Shown here in pieces: positions 40,222-49,891 of a DNA stretch of 64,000 nt; the stretch's first letter is position 1, and each line of letters opens with the position of its first letter. The stretch lies in contig CALNWN010000001.1 in NCBI GenBank assembly GCA_940746715.1, positions 434,001 through 498,000 on the forward strand, written 5' to 3'. Position numbers and translations under genes: made by a program. Source of the stretch: an uncultured Paraburkholderia sp. GTDB lineage: Bacteria; Pseudomonadota; Gammaproteobacteria; Burkholderiales; Burkholderiaceae. Below the pieces are notes generated by a model. That model searched no databases. It was not told the DNA's origin and saw only the letters and a program-made list of their open reading frames with translations.

Positions 40222-40251
40222 GAAAAACACGCGTGGCCGGCAACGCCGGCC
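40222..40251 (-). terminator. Possible terminator after bamB
   Basis: On the minus strand GGCCGGC-GTT-GCCGGCC is followed after seven bases by five T. The stem is strong but the T-run is displaced, so this may be weak or non-functional. Confidence 0.4.
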
Positions 40252-40278
40252 CGCACGCTGCACGGCGTTGCCGCGCGA

Positions 40279-41424
40279 TCAACGCGGACGATAGCCGTAC
40301 AGGTCGCCGTCGCGCGTTTGCACGACAAGCGTCTCGCCGGCCAGCACCGGGGCCGCGCTAATCGCGCTGCCGTCGGTCTTCATGCGGGCGACGAGCGTGC
40401 CGTCGTCGCGCGACAGGAAGTGCACGTAGCCCTGATAGTCACCGAGCACCGCCGCGTGGCCGAGGATGAACGGCACGCCCAGCTCGCGGTTCTTCAGCTT
40501 GTCGTTCTTCCACAGCGGAGTGCCGTTAGTGACGTCGAACGCGGAGACGACCGACCAGTCGTCAGCCGCGACGACCGCACGGTCGTCCTGCGCAAGACCG
40601 CTCGCGCTCGAGAATGCTTTTTCCCACAGCGCCCGGCCCGAATTCGCGTCGAAACAGCCAATCTGACCCTGGAAGGTTACCGCGCACGTTTCCGAGCCGA
40701 CCAGCGTCGGGGGACCGGTCACGTCGTTGATACGCTCCACTTCCGTCACGCCCTTCGGGTATGAAACCGGCATCTGCCAGTAGGCTTCACCGCTTTGCAG
40801 ATTGATCGCCGAGAACGAGCCGCCGGGGAAACCGGCCAGCACCGCGGCGTCGCCCGCGAACGTCATGCCCAACGACACGCGCAAATTCAGCGGCACCGCG
40901 CGGTTGCGATAATTCCACTTCTGCTCGCCGGTTTGCGCGTTGAACGCGACGATCTGGCCGTCCACGGTACGCACGACCACGAGACCGTTGCCGACGAGCG
41001 GCGGCGAGATGATTTCGCCGGGCGCCTTCGCCGTCCACAATTGCTTGCCGTCCGCGCCGAGCACGTAGACATCGCCCTTCAGGCCGCCGACCGCCGTCAA
41101 CGTGCCGTCGCTGCCGACGCCCGCGGAGATGTCGTCGTGCAGCTTGACTCGCCAGATGTCCTTGCCGGTTTGCGCGTCGATCTTCGCAACCGAGCCGTTC
41201 GCGCCGGCTGCGTACACCGCGCCGCCGACCGCGACCGGCGAGAACAGATAGCGGCCTGCCTTACCGACGCTCGTCTTCCAGGCTTGCTGCACGTCGAGCA
41301 CGGGCTTGAACTCGGTGAGCGGCGTCGGCACACGGCGCTCGTCTTTCGTGGATGAGCATGCCGCGAGGGCGAGGACGGTCATCGCACAGACAACGGGCAC
41401 AGCGTAACGTTTCAGCAGATTCAT
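40279..41424 (-). CDS. bamB: Outer-membrane protein assembly factor BamB
   Basis: BamB is a lipoprotein beta-propeller of the BAM complex that inserts outer-membrane proteins. The 381-residue precursor has a lipobox (VLALAAC near residues 17-23) followed by the eight-bladed PQQ-like repeats with patterns such as GGAVYAAGANGSVAKIDAQTGKDIW and GKQLWTAKAPGEI. Start 41424 (MNLLKRYAVPVVC) is preferred over an ATG five codons upstream. It follows yfgM by 68 bp, as in many proteobacteria. Confidence 0.95.
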   Translation of the reverse strand: MNLLKRYAVPVVCAMTVLALAACSSTKDERRVPTPLTEFKPVLDVQQAWKTSVGKAGRYLFSPVAVGGAVYAAGANGSVAKIDAQTGKDIWRVKLHDDISAGVGSDGTLTAVGGLKGDVYVLGADGKQLWTAKAPGEIISPPLVGNGLVVVRTVDGQIVAFNAQTGEQKWNYRNRAVPLNLRVSLGMTFAGDAAVLAGFPGGSFSAINLQSGEAYWQMPVSYPKGVTEVERINDVTGPPTLVGSETCAVTFQGQIGCFDANSGRALWEKAFSSASGLAQDDRAVVAADDWSVVSAFDVTNGTPLWKNDKLKNRELGVPFILGHAAVLGDYQGYVHFLSRDDGTLVARMKTDGSAISAAPVLAGETLVVQTRDGDLYGYRPR

Positions 41425-41492
41425 CGGTGGACGAAGCATTCAGGAAATAGGTTAAGGTTAAAGAAAGGCCAGTTGGTCGTAGCTCGCGGCGC

Positions 41493-42122
41493 TTAACCGC
41501 CCAGCGCGTCGAGCTTGAACTGGATCAGCTGGCGCTCGGAGCTGTCGCTCTTCGGCAGCGACTCGAGCGCGAGTTTGTAGGCCGCGCGCGCGTCGTCGCG
41601 CTTGCCTTGGGCGGCGAGCAGATCGCCGCGGCCATTGGCCACGATGCCCTTGAACACATCGGACTGCGGCTCGGCGAGCAGTGCGAGACCCTGGTCGTAA
41701 GCCTTTTCGTCGAGCAGCAGCGAAGCGAGGCGCAGCCTGGCGATCTGCTTGAACTCGTCGTCCTTCGCGTGATCGATGGTCCATTGCAGCTGGGCTTTCG
41801 CGCCGGCTTCGTCGCCGGCCGCGTAGAGCGCCTTTGCCGCGCCGAGCGCGGTCATTTGCGCGTACGCCGTGCGGCTGAACTTGTCTTCCATGTCGGCGGC
41901 GACGCGGCTCACCTTCGCCTTGTCGCCCGATGCCACGGCCTGCTGCACCTGGTCGTACAGCACGGCGGCTTCCGCCGCCTCACGCCGCTGCCAGAAGTTC
42001 CAGCCGTTCCAGGCGGCTGCGGCGACCAGCACCACCAGCACGATCCACGTGGTTGCATTACCCCAATGCGTCCACCAAGCCTTCAGACTTTCAATCGATT
42101 CTTGTTCGTCGTGGTAACTCAT
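41493..42122 (-). CDS. yfgM: YfgM family TPR membrane protein (ancillary SecYEG translocon subunit)
   Basis: YfgM is anchored in the inner membrane with periplasmic TPRs and works with PpiD near SecYEG. The 209-residue protein begins MSYHDEQESIESLKAWWTHWG, has one membrane helix (WIVLVVLVAAAAWNGWNFW, residues 26-44) and then helical repeats. Its position between hisS and bamB is conserved. Confidence 0.93.
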   Translation of the reverse strand: MSYHDEQESIESLKAWWTHWGNATTWIVLVVLVAAAAWNGWNFWQRREAAEAAVLYDQVQQAVASGDKAKVSRVAADMEDKFSRTAYAQMTALGAAKALYAAGDEAGAKAQLQWTIDHAKDDEFKQIARLRLASLLLDEKAYDQGLALLAEPQSDVFKGIVANGRGDLLAAQGKRDDARAAYKLALESLPKSDSSERQLIQFKLDALGG

Positions 42123-42168
42123 TGCCCGGCGATTTCCTCATTCTTGCTACGTGTGCGTGTCATCGTGA

Positions 42169-43509
42169 TCAGTCGTCGCCGTCTTCGGCGGTTGCAACCA
42201 TCGCATTGATTAGAAATTCGGTCAAGTCTTCGGCGGGCACGTTATGTTGCTCGCTTTTACCGCCGTTAGCGCTCGTGTCGCGCAGCGGTTTGACGCCCAC
42301 CGTGCCGTTGGCGATCTCGTCTTCGCCGAGCACGACCGCGAATGCGGCCCCGCTCGCGTCGGCGCGCTTCATCTGCGATTTGAAACTTGCCGATTGGCCG
42401 TCCGCACTGCAATGGAGGATTACGTCGAGGCCGGTGTCGCGCAGCCGTTCGGCGATGATGAAGGCCTGCTCGCGCGCCGCGCCGCCCTGGTGGACCACAT
42501 AGACGTCGCAACCTTCGTCTTCCGGCACGAGTTGCTCTTCCTTCAACAGCTCGAGAATCCGCTCGATGCCCATTGCCCAGCCGCACGCGGCCGTGGCTTT
42601 GCCGCCGAGCTGCTCGATCAGCGGATCGTAACGGCCGCCCGCGGCGACGGTGCCCTGCGCGCCGAGCTTGTCCGTCACCCATTCGAACACGGTCAGATTG
42701 TAATAATCGAGACCGCGCACGAGACGCGGATTGATCGTGAACGGAATGTTGTTCGCTTTGAGAATGCGCTGCAAACCTTCGAAGTGCGCGCGCGATTCCG
42801 TGCCGAGGAAGTCGATCAGCTTCGGCGCGTTCTGCGCGACTTCCTGCAGCGCCGGGTCCTTCGTGTCGAGCACGCGCAGCGGGTTCTTGTACAGGCGGCG
42901 CTTCGCGTCTTCATCGAGCACGTCCATGTGCTTTTCGAGGTACGCGATCAGTTCCACGCGATGCGCCGCGCGTTCCTCCGCGAGCCCGAGGGAATTGATT
43001 TCGAGCTTGATGCCGGTGAGACCCAGGTCGTCCCACAGCCGCTGGCACATCATGATGATTTCGGCGTCGGCGTCAGGACCGGCAAAGCCGAGCGCTTCCA
43101 CGCCGACCTGATAGAACTGGCGATAGCGGCCGCGTTGCGGGCGCTCGTGACGGAACATCGGGCCGATGTACCACAGGCGCTTCGGACCGTCGTACAGCAT
43201 GTTGTGCTCGATCGCCGCGCGCACCACCGCCGCCGTATTTTCGGGGCGCATGGTCAGATTTTCACCATTCAATGCATCGGTGAAGCTGTACATCTCTTTC
43301 TCGACGATGTCAGTCACTTCGCCGATACCGCGCGTGAACAGCTGCGTATGTTCGACGATCGGCGTACGAATATTCTGGTATCCGTACGAACGCAGCATCG
43401 ACTTGACGGTGGTCTCGAAAAAATCCCACAGCCCGGCGTCCTGCGGAAGGATGTCGTTCATGCCCTTCACGCCGGACAGCTTTTCGAGCTTTTTCTTCTG
43501 TTCAGTCAT
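42169..43509 (-). CDS. hisS: Histidyl-tRNA synthetase
   Basis: HisS charges tRNA(His) and is essential. The 446-residue protein has the class II motifs: motif 1 ([29 protein letters not shown]), motif 2 ([16 protein letters not shown]) and motif 3 ([10 protein letters not shown]). The HisRS-specific RGLDYY stretch ([16 protein letters not shown]) and a C-terminal anticodon domain are present. It lies two bases downstream of ispG. The paralogue hisZ in this window lacks the anticodon domain. Confidence 0.97.
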   Translation of the reverse strand: MTEQKKKLEKLSGVKGMNDILPQDAGLWDFFETTVKSMLRSYGYQNIRTPIVEHTQLFTRGIGEVTDIVEKEMYSFTDALNGENLTMRPENTAAVVRAAIEHNMLYDGPKRLWYIGPMFRHERPQRGRYRQFYQVGVEALGFAGPDADAEIIMMCQRLWDDLGLTGIKLEINSLGLAEERAAHRVELIAYLEKHMDVLDEDAKRRLYKNPLRVLDTKDPALQEVAQNAPKLIDFLGTESRAHFEGLQRILKANNIPFTINPRLVRGLDYYNLTVFEWVTDKLGAQGTVAAGGRYDPLIEQLGGKATAACGWAMGIERILELLKEEQLVPEDEGCDVYVVHQGGAAREQAFIIAERLRDTGLDVILHCSADGQSASFKSQMKRADASGAAFAVVLGEDEIANGTVGVKPLRDTSANGGKSEQHNVPAEDLTEFLINAMVATAEDGDD

Positions 43510-43511
43510 CT

Positions 43512-44846
43512 CTATTGAATTGCCGAGGTTGAGTCGAGCGCCTCGGCGCGGCCGTAGCGGCGCTCGACGTAGTCACTCACGATTTGCTGGAATTCTTGCG
43601 CGATGTTTTCACCGCGCAGCGTCTTCACCTTCTCGCCGTCTATGAACACCGGCGCAGCCGGATTCTCGCTGGAACCAGGCAGGCTGATGCCGATGTTCGC
43701 CTGCTTCGACTCGCCCGGGCCGTTGACGATGCAACCCATCACCGCGACGTGCATTTTTTCGACGCCCGGATACTGATCGCGCCACACCGGCATTTGCAGG
43801 CGCAGGTAGGTCTGAATTTGCGATGCCAGTTCCTGGAACAGCGTGCTGGTGGTGCGGCCGCAGCCAGGGCACGCGATCACCATCGGCGTGAACGAGCGCA
43901 GACCCATGGTCTGGAGGATTTCCTGGCCGACGATTACCTCGCCGGTACGCGGCGCGCCCGGTTCGGGCGTGAGCGAAATACGGATCGTGTCGCCGATGCC
44001 CTGCTGCAGCAGCACGGACAACGCAGCCGTGGACGCGACGATGCCCTTCGAGCCCATGCCCGCTTCGGTCAAGCCGAGATGGAGCGCGAATTCGCAACGG
44101 CGCGCCAGCTCGCGATAGACCGCGATCAGGTCCTGCACCCCGCTCACCTTGCACGACAAAATGATCTTGTTGCGCGAGAGACCCAGCTCGACCGCGCGCT
44201 CCGCGGAGCCGATCGCCGACTGGATGAGCGCTTCGTACATCACGCTCTGCGCTTCCCACGGCGTGGAGCGCGCGGCGTTTTCGTCCATCATTTTCGCGAG
44301 CAGGTCCTGGTCGAGACTGCCCCAGTTGACGCCGATTCGCACCGGCTTGTCGTACTTGACGGCCGCTTCGATCATCTGCGCGAATTGCTTGTCGCGCTTT
44401 GCGCCATGCCCGACGTTGCCCGGATTGATGCGGTACTTCGACAACGCCTCGGCGCACGCGTGATAGTCGCGCAGCAGCAGGTGGCCGTTGTAATGAAAAT
44501 CGCCGACGAGCGGTACCGACACGCCCATGCGGTCGAGCTGATCGCGTACGGCCGGCACGGCTGCGGCCGCCTCCGGCGTGTTGACCATGATGCGCACCAG
44601 TTCCGAACCCGCTTGCGCCAGTTCCTTGATCTGGATGGCGGTGCCGATGGCGTCGGCGGTATCGGTGTTCGTCATCGACTGCACGCGCACAGGCGCGTCG
44701 CCGCCGATGGTGACGAGCTGGCCGCCCCACCGGACGTCGACCGCATGCGACTTGCGCCGCGGCGCCTCACCGCCGAACACCGGCTCGTTTGACACGATCT
44801 TGCTACTGGATTGGGATTGAGCTTCGGATTGCATCGAAAAACCCAT
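43512..44846 (-). CDS. ispG: 4-hydroxy-3-methylbut-2-enyl-diphosphate synthase
   Basis: IspG converts MEcPP to HMBPP in the MEP isoprenoid pathway using a [4Fe-4S] cluster; it is essential. The 444-residue protein contains the cluster cysteines in ACPGCGR, in NGPGESK's neighbour GCIVNGPG (Cys), with TIM-barrel SMTNTDT near the start. ATG 44846 is used, though an ATG four codons in is equally possible. It ends two bases before hisS. The flanking spacer to rodZ is 83 bp. Confidence 0.96.
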   Translation of the reverse strand: MGFSMQSEAQSQSSSKIVSNEPVFGGEAPRRKSHAVDVRWGGQLVTIGGDAPVRVQSMTNTDTADAIGTAIQIKELAQAGSELVRIMVNTPEAAAAVPAVRDQLDRMGVSVPLVGDFHYNGHLLLRDYHACAEALSKYRINPGNVGHGAKRDKQFAQMIEAAVKYDKPVRIGVNWGSLDQDLLAKMMDENAARSTPWEAQSVMYEALIQSAIGSAERAVELGLSRNKIILSCKVSGVQDLIAVYRELARRCEFALHLGLTEAGMGSKGIVASTAALSVLLQQGIGDTIRISLTPEPGAPRTGEVIVGQEILQTMGLRSFTPMVIACPGCGRTTSTLFQELASQIQTYLRLQMPVWRDQYPGVEKMHVAVMGCIVNGPGESKQANIGISLPGSSENPAAPVFIDGEKVKTLRGENIAQEFQQIVSDYVERRYGRAEALDSTSAIQ

Positions 44847-44929
44847 TTACGCCGCACGCGCCGCAAAAATGCAGCGCCTGAATTGAAAAAGCGCCGCGGT
44901 CCGGTTGGCCGCGGCGCACACCGTCTGTA

Positions 44930-46018
44930 TCAAGGCAACGCGAAGCGCGCCACATTGCCTTTTGCCGCCGAATATTTCGACGGATCGACCGGCTGGCCGT
45001 CGAGCGTGATCGACTCGAGCCCCGCCTTGTTGCCGACCGTGACCTTGAAAGGCGCCTCGCCCGTCACTTCTTTCGTATCGCCTGCATGCACGAGGCCGGA
45101 GAACACTTCCTTGCCGTCCTTGCCGCGCACGCTGAACCAGCTATCCTGCGTCACGCGCAGCGCGACGATGGCCGAACCCGCAGCCGGCGCAGCGATCGGA
45201 GCAGACGCCGCCGCCACTGCGGCCGGCGCACTCGCGGCGGGCGCAGCCGGCGTTGCCGTGACCGGCGCAGCGGACGCCGGCGCGGTACCCGCGGCAAGCG
45301 GCGCAGGCATGGGTGTCGCCGACGCCGCACTCTGTGCGGCCGCGTTCGTCTCGGGTGCAGATGCGGACTCCTGGCTAGCATCCTGAGCCGCCGCCTCGGA
45401 CCCGGCCGCCGCCGTGCCTTGCGCGACTGCGCCGGATGCGCCTGTTGCGCCACCCGCGCCCCCATTCGCGCTCGCTTTCAGGCGCGCGAGCCACGCCGTG
45501 GAATCGCCGCCATTGGTGTGCCACATGGCAAGCGCAATCACCGCGACGATCACCGCGGCCACGCCCCACAACCACGAGCGGCTTTTTTGCGCGCCGCCGC
45601 CGAGCGACAGCAACACGCGCCCGCGCGGCAAATCTTTACCCGACGAGGCGGGCATCGAAAGATCCGGTGCCGGCACGCCCTTCTCGCGACGCAACGACTG
45701 CGTGAACGGCGTGGGATCGGCACCGAGCATCTTGGCGTAGCTGCGCACGACGCCCAATGCAAACGTGGTGTCCGGCAAGTGGCTGATATCGCCCGATTCG
45801 AGCGCACGCAATTTGGCGGGCGCCACCTTCAGGCGGGCCGAGACGTCTTCGATCGACCAGCCCTTCGATTCGCGCAGTTGCGTCAAGCGCGCGCCCACCG
45901 CCGCCAGCGAGTCCAGGCCCGGCTGCCCCACAGGCTGCACCGCCGCCCGCGCGACAGATGCCGGGCGGCCTTCGTTCGTGTCTGTGTCCTGCGGCTGCGG
46001 GTGCTGCGGCTCACTCAT
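44930..46018 (-). CDS. rodZ: RodZ-like cytoskeletal protein with XRE-type HTH
   Basis: RodZ links MreB filaments to the membrane and helps keep rod shape. The 362-residue protein has an N-terminal HTH (LTQLRESKGWSIEDVSARLKV near 48-68) and a membrane helix near residue 150 (SWLWGVAAVIVAVIALAMW). A long Ala/Ser/Pro linker of some 110 residues follows, then the DUF4115 C-terminal domain (VTQDSWFSVRGKDGKEVFSG). The linker is longer and more Ala-rich than in E. coli. An AAAGGA ribosome-binding site sits eight bases before the start. Confidence 0.92.
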   Translation of the reverse strand: MSEPQHPQPQDTDTNEGRPASVARAAVQPVGQPGLDSLAAVGARLTQLRESKGWSIEDVSARLKVAPAKLRALESGDISHLPDTTFALGVVRSYAKMLGADPTPFTQSLRREKGVPAPDLSMPASSGKDLPRGRVLLSLGGGAQKSRSWLWGVAAVIVAVIALAMWHTNGGDSTAWLARLKASANGGAGGATGASGAVAQGTAAAGSEAAAQDASQESASAPETNAAAQSAASATPMPAPLAAGTAPASAAPVTATPAAPAASAPAAVAAASAPIAAPAAGSAIVALRVTQDSWFSVRGKDGKEVFSGLVHAGDTKEVTGEAPFKVTVGNKAGLESITLDGQPVDPSKYSAAKGNVARFALP

Positions 46019-46235
46019 CCCAAATCCTTTCGCGTCGATTCTTTTTCACTTGTGCGACCGGACCGGTCCAAACCTCATGTCCGAATCGCAGACCGTTTAT
46101 AACAAAATGCGCGGCCTCTTGTGCCGCTTCCGATCGATTCTGCAAACTTTTTCTTTTCAATTGCCGGGGCCGCGATGCGCCTTTGAGCAATCTCCGGCGC
46201 GCCGCACGGAAATGCCCGCAGCCCGCCCCTTGCTG
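46019..46235. other. Spacer between rlmN and rodZ (217 bp); no pilW/pilF here
   Basis: In Pseudomonas and, as far as I recall, many Burkholderiaceae, a pilW/pilF TPR lipoprotein gene lies between rlmN and rodZ. Here only 217 bases remain, with no recognisable pilW remnant in any frame. A TATAAA hexamer (minus) near 46094-46099 could be a rodZ -10. Confidence 0.5.
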
Positions 46236-47402
46236 CTACACGGCTCGAACCTCGATGATCTTCGCCGCCTTCCCGGTGCGCTCGGCGAGGCGCGTGCGGT
46301 CTTTCACCGCACCGGCCAACTGACCGCAGGCAGCGTCGATATCATCGCCGCGTGTTTTACGCACTGTGGTGACGACGCCCGCGTCCATCAACACCTGTGC
46401 AAACCGCTTGATCTGTTCCTGCTTCGAGCGCACGAGGCCCGACTCCGGGAACGGGTTGAACGGAATCAGATTGAACTTGCACGGGACGTCGCGAGTGAGC
46501 GCGAGCAGTTCGCGCGCTTGCGCTTCGCTGTCGTTCACGCCGTCGAGCATGCAATATTCGAAGGTAATGAAATAGCGCGGCGCGACTTTCAGGTAGCGCT
46601 GACAAGCCGCCATCAATTCGCGCAGCGGATATTTCTTGTTCAGCGGCACGAGCATGTCGCGCAGCGGATCGCTCGGCGCATGCAGCGACACCGCCAGCGC
46701 AACCGGCAGGTCGGCGCCCAGTCGGTCCATCATGGGCACGACGCCCGAAGTCGACAACGTGACGCGCCGCCGCGACAGGCCGTAGGCGTTGTCGTCCAAC
46801 ATGAGGCGCATGACGGGTACGACCGCGTCGTAGTTCAGAAGCGGCTCGCCCATGCCCATCATCACGACGTTGGTGACGACGCGCTCGCCCTTGCCCTCGC
46901 CGCCCGTGGCCCGGCCGCCGGCCGCGCCCAGCGACGCGCGCAGCGCGAACTCGGCCATCCGCAACTGGCCGATGATTTCGCCGGTTGTCAGATTGCGCGA
47001 GAAACCCTGCTTGCCTGTCGAGCAGAAACGGCAGTTCACCGCGCACCCGGCCTGCGACGACACGCACAGCGTGCCACGCGTTTCCTCCGGAATGAACACG
47101 GTTTCCACTGCATTGCTGTTGCCGACGTAGATCAGCCACTTGCGTGTGCCGTCGGCGGAAATATGGTCGCTCACGATGCCCGGCATGGTGAGCGTGGCTC
47201 GCCCCTTGAGCTTTTCGCGCAAGGACTTCGCGAGATCGGTCATGCCGTCGAAGTCCGCAGCGTTGTACTGGTGGATCCAGCGCTGCAATTGTTTGGCGCG
47301 AAACGGCTTCTCGCCCAGGCTTTCGCAATAGGCGACAAGCCCCTGGGCGTCAAGGTCGAGAAGGTTGACGGTGGAACTGCTCGTCATATCGAATCCTGCC
47401 AT
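46236..47402 (-). CDS. rlmN: Dual-specificity 23S rRNA/tRNA adenine C2-methyltransferase RlmN
   Basis: RlmN is a radical-SAM enzyme that methylates A2503 of 23S rRNA and A37 of some tRNAs. The 388-residue protein has the cluster motif CRFCSTG, with Cys in the order CxxxCxxC (CAVNCRFC), and [17 protein letters not shown]-terminal catalytic cysteine lies in [11 protein letters not shown]. It starts [20 protein letters not shown] at 47387 is an alternative. It follows ndk by 145 bp. Confidence 0.96.
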   Translation of the reverse strand: MAGFDMTSSSTVNLLDLDAQGLVAYCESLGEKPFRAKQLQRWIHQYNAADFDGMTDLAKSLREKLKGRATLTMPGIVSDHISADGTRKWLIYVGNSNAVETVFIPEETRGTLCVSSQAGCAVNCRFCSTGKQGFSRNLTTGEIIGQLRMAEFALRASLGAAGGRATGGEGKGERVVTNVVMMGMGEPLLNYDAVVPVMRLMLDDNAYGLSRRRVTLSTSGVVPMMDRLGADLPVALAVSLHAPSDPLRDMLVPLNKKYPLRELMAACQRYLKVAPRYFITFEYCMLDGVNDSEAQARELLALTRDVPCKFNLIPFNPFPESGLVRSKQEQIKRFAQVLMDAGVVTTVRKTRGDDIDAACGQLAGAVKDRTRLAERTGKAAKIIEVRAV

Positions 47403-47547
47403 TTCAGTGCGACAATGCGCTCATGCAACAAGCTGCATGAACGCAAACCGTTCGCGCCCATCCCTGCTGCTTTTACCTTACTACGTTGCGCGGCGATTGG
47501 TGTGAATAAAGCCGATTGGCTGCACCGACCGCCGGCGCAATCCAGCA

Positions 47548-47973
47548 TTAGCGCGAATAAACGTTGACTTGCGGGAAGAAGAAGGCGATTTCAACCGCCG
47601 CCGTTTCAGCCGCGTCCGAACCGTGCACCGCGTTAGCGTCGATGCTGTCGGCGAAATCCGCACGAATCGTGCCCTTTTCCGCCTTCTTCGGGTCCGTTGC
47701 GCCCATCAGGTCGCGGTGCTTCAGGATGGCGTTCTCGCCTTCCAGCACTTGCACGACCACCGGGCCGGAGATCATGAATTCAACCAGGTCCTTGAAGAAC
47801 GGACGTGCAGCGTGCACGGCGTAGAACTTCTCAGCGTCGGCGCGCGACAGGTGGACCATGCGCGAAGCCACGATCTTCAGGCCGGCGTTTTCGAAACGGC
47901 TGTAGATCTGGCCGATCACGTTCTTGGCCACTGCGTCCGGCTTGATAATGGACAGGGTGCGTTCGATCGCCAT
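47548..47973 (-). CDS. ndk: Nucleoside-diphosphate kinase
   Basis: Ndk equilibrates nucleoside di- and triphosphates by a phospho-histidine intermediate. The 141-residue protein has the catalytic region [17 protein letters not shown] with the active-site histidine, and begins [21 protein letters not shown]. Length matches the short bacterial type. It is the first gene of the long minus-strand block and is divergent from yccA. A TACAAT -10 lies at 48020-48025. Confidence 0.97.
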   Translation of the reverse strand: MAIERTLSIIKPDAVAKNVIGQIYSRFENAGLKIVASRMVHLSRADAEKFYAVHAARPFFKDLVEFMISGPVVVQVLEGENAILKHRDLMGATDPKKAEKGTIRADFADSIDANAVHGSDAAETAAVEIAFFFPQVNVYSR

Positions 47974-48295
47974 AAAAACTCCAAAAAATTAAGAGGTTAC
48001 AGATTCAAATTAATCCGTTATTGTAACATGTTCCCGTGTATGATTTGATTGCGATTGAACCCTTACAGCACTGAAAGACTCCAAGCAGGACTTTCTGAAT
48101 ACTGGTAGCGTAGGCCGTGTGAGCCCTTTCCACGCATTTTTCGAAGCGTCGGTGGCATTGAAACTCCGGGCCGTCGCACTAATCTTAGGAACGAGTAGTC
48201 CGCGAGGGCGGCGAAAGCCTCCGCGGCGCATGCAGGAACGCTTGGATAAACCGCTTACACCATCACGAAACACGCTTCTGACGTAAGGAGAGACC
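47974..48295. other. Divergent intergenic region ndk/yccA (322 bp)
   Basis: No gene is visible. On the ndk side the minus-strand hexamer TACAAT (48020-48025) is a plausible -10 about 45 bases before ndk. On the yccA side an AAGGAGA ribosome-binding site lies before ATG 48296, but promoter boxes are unclear. Confidence 0.5.
48020..48025 (-). promoter_or_regulatory. -10 box of the ndk promoter
   Basis: The minus strand reads TACAAT, five of six to the consensus, in an AT-rich stretch 45 bases before the ndk start codon. No strong -35 is visible. Confidence 0.45.
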
Positions 48296-48994
48296 ATGAA
48301 CGATCATCCGTATAGCTTTGGCCGCACCGGCGCGGTCAGCACGGTCGAAACGCGTAACCGGGTGCTGCGAAACACCTACTGGCTGCTTGCACTGTCCATG
48401 ATCCCGACAGTGCTCGGCGCGTGGGTGTGTCTCGCCACCGGTTTCTGGCTGTTCGCCGCCACCAGCCCCGCCATGAGCATGCTCGCGTTCTTCGCGATTG
48501 CGTTCGGCTTCATGTTCGCGATCGAAAGAACCAAGAACAGCTCCGCCGGCGTTTTCGTCCTGCTCGGCTTCACGTTCTTCATGGGCCTGATGCTGTCGCG
48601 CATTCTGGGCTTCGTGCTGGGCTTCTCCAACGGCCCGTCGCTCATCATGCTCGCCTTCGGTGGCACCGGTGTGATCTTCGCCTCCATGGCGACCATCGCC
48701 ACCGTCAGCAAGCGCGACTTTTCGGGCCTCGGCAAGTGGCTCTTCATGGGCGTGATCGTGCTGCTGCTGGCCTCGGTCGCAAACGTATTCCTGCACTTGC
48801 CGGCGCTGATGCTCACGGTGTCCGTCATGGCGATCGTGATCTTCTCGGCGTATATGCTGTTCGACGTGCAGCGCGTCGTGAACGGCGGCGAGACGAACTA
48901 CATCACCGCGGCACTCGCCATCTATCTCGACCTGTACAACGTGTTCGTGAACCTGCTGGCGCTGCTCGGCATTTTCGGCGGCAACCGCAACTAA
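48296..48994 (+). CDS. yccA: Bax inhibitor-1/YccA family membrane protein
   Basis: The 232-residue protein has seven hydrophobic helices, the UPF0005/BI-1 layout, with the hallmark helix-loop GGTGVIFASMATIATVSKRDFSGLGKWLFMG and the C-terminal DVQRVVNGGETNYITAALAIYLDLYNVFVNLL. E. coli YccA binds and restrains FtsH, which makes it functionally related to the HflKC genes on the other strand. A good AAGGAGA site precedes the ATG, and a bidirectional terminator follows. Confidence 0.93.
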   Translation: MNDHPYSFGRTGAVSTVETRNRVLRNTYWLLALSMIPTVLGAWVCLATGFWLFAATSPAMSMLAFFAIAFGFMFAIERTKNSSAGVFVLLGFTFFMGLMLSRILGFVLGFSNGPSLIMLAFGGTGVIFASMATIATVSKRDFSGLGKWLFMGVIVLLLASVANVFLHLPALMLTVSVMAIVIFSAYMLFDVQRVVNGGETNYITAALAIYLDLYNVFVNLLALLGIFGGNRN

Positions 48995-49031
48995 GCTTCA
49001 TGCAGCACGGCGCTCAACGTGCCGGCCTCGC

Positions 49032-49069
49032 AAAAAAGCCCATAACGAGCAATGGTTATGGGCTTTTTT
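49032..49069 (+). terminator. Bidirectional terminator between yccA and the MBL gene
   Basis: AAAAAAGCCCATAAC and its perfect complement (15 bases each) enclose the loop GAGCAATG. T-runs occur on both strands. It lies 37 bases after the yccA stop codon and 43 before the convergent MBL stop. Confidence 0.92.
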
Positions 49070-49111
49070 ATTCGCGCCGTTTCTGGTCGCAGAGAGCCGG
49101 CTCACCAGCGC

Positions 49112-49884
49112 TCAAAGGCTCAGCCACTCGAATCCTTCGGCCTGCGAGGCAACCACGACTTCGGTCGGCGCCGCACCCAACACGCCGGCCATGGCCGCCT
49201 GGGCGAGCTCCGGCAAATTGTTTTGCTGGCTCAGATGGGCCGCGACAAGGTGACGCAGGCGCGACCGGTCGAGCGAGTCCAGGATTTCGGCCGCGGCGTC
49301 GTTGTTCAAATGCCCGTGATTCCCGCCGATGCGCGCCTTCAGCGATTGCGGATAGCGGCTGCCGGCCAGCATGCGCACGTCGTCGTGATTGCATTCGAGC
49401 ACCAGCGCGTCGCAACCGCTCAGCACGGCGCTGATATGCGGCTCGGCGTGCCGACGTCCGTCAGCACGCCGAGCCGGTTCGCTCCATTCGAGAAGACATA
49501 TTGCAGCGGCTCGCGGGCGTCGTGCGGAACCGTGTAGGGCAGCACGCTCAGATCGCCGATGGCGACAGCTTCGTCGCCCCACAGCACTTGCAGATCGACG
49601 TCAGCGTCATCCGCGCCGACGGCGCGTGCCGTGCCCCAGCTCATGTACAGCGGAATCGACCACTTGCGCGCCAGCGTGAGCGGGCTGCCGATGTGGTCGC
49701 TGTGTTCGTGCGTAATCAGAATGGCGTCGAGGCCTTCGGCGCTCGAGCCGAGCCGCGCCAGACGGCGCTCGACTTCCTTCGCCGAAAAACCGCAATCGAG
49801 CAGCACGCGCGTGGTGGTCGCGCCGCTTTGCGCCTCCACCAGCGCGTTGCCTTCACTGCCGCTGCCAAGACTTGCGAACCGCAC
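49112..49884 (-). pseudogene. MBL-fold metallo-hydrolase (YycJ/VicX-like), frameshifted
   Basis: From ATG 49884 the protein opens MRFASLGSGSEGNALVEAQ and carries the zinc motif THEHSDHIGS. After LTDVGTP the frame continues as SRISAPC-stop, while the expected EPHISAVLSGCDALVLECNHDDVRM lies one frame away and runs to 49112. Restoring one C in the CCC run at 49445-49446 (minus) joins them. The repaired product would be 257 residues. The family includes cytoplasmic phosphodiesterases of unknown target. bamC is just upstream on the same strand (7 bp). Confidence 0.9.
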
Positions 49885-49891
49885 AGCCCGA

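Larger units (their letters stand above)
39727..40278. other. Unusually long gap between bamB and der (552 bp)
   Basis: In relatives bamB and der are usually close. Here 552 bases separate them with no intact gene. The der frame is open 87 codons upstream but has no recognisable similarity. The gap contains a 13-bp unit CGCTCTTGTTGAT repeated in tandem at 40011-40023 and 40024-40036, and a hairpin near 40235-40251. It may hold a deleted gene's remains or an expanded spacer. Confidence 0.6.
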
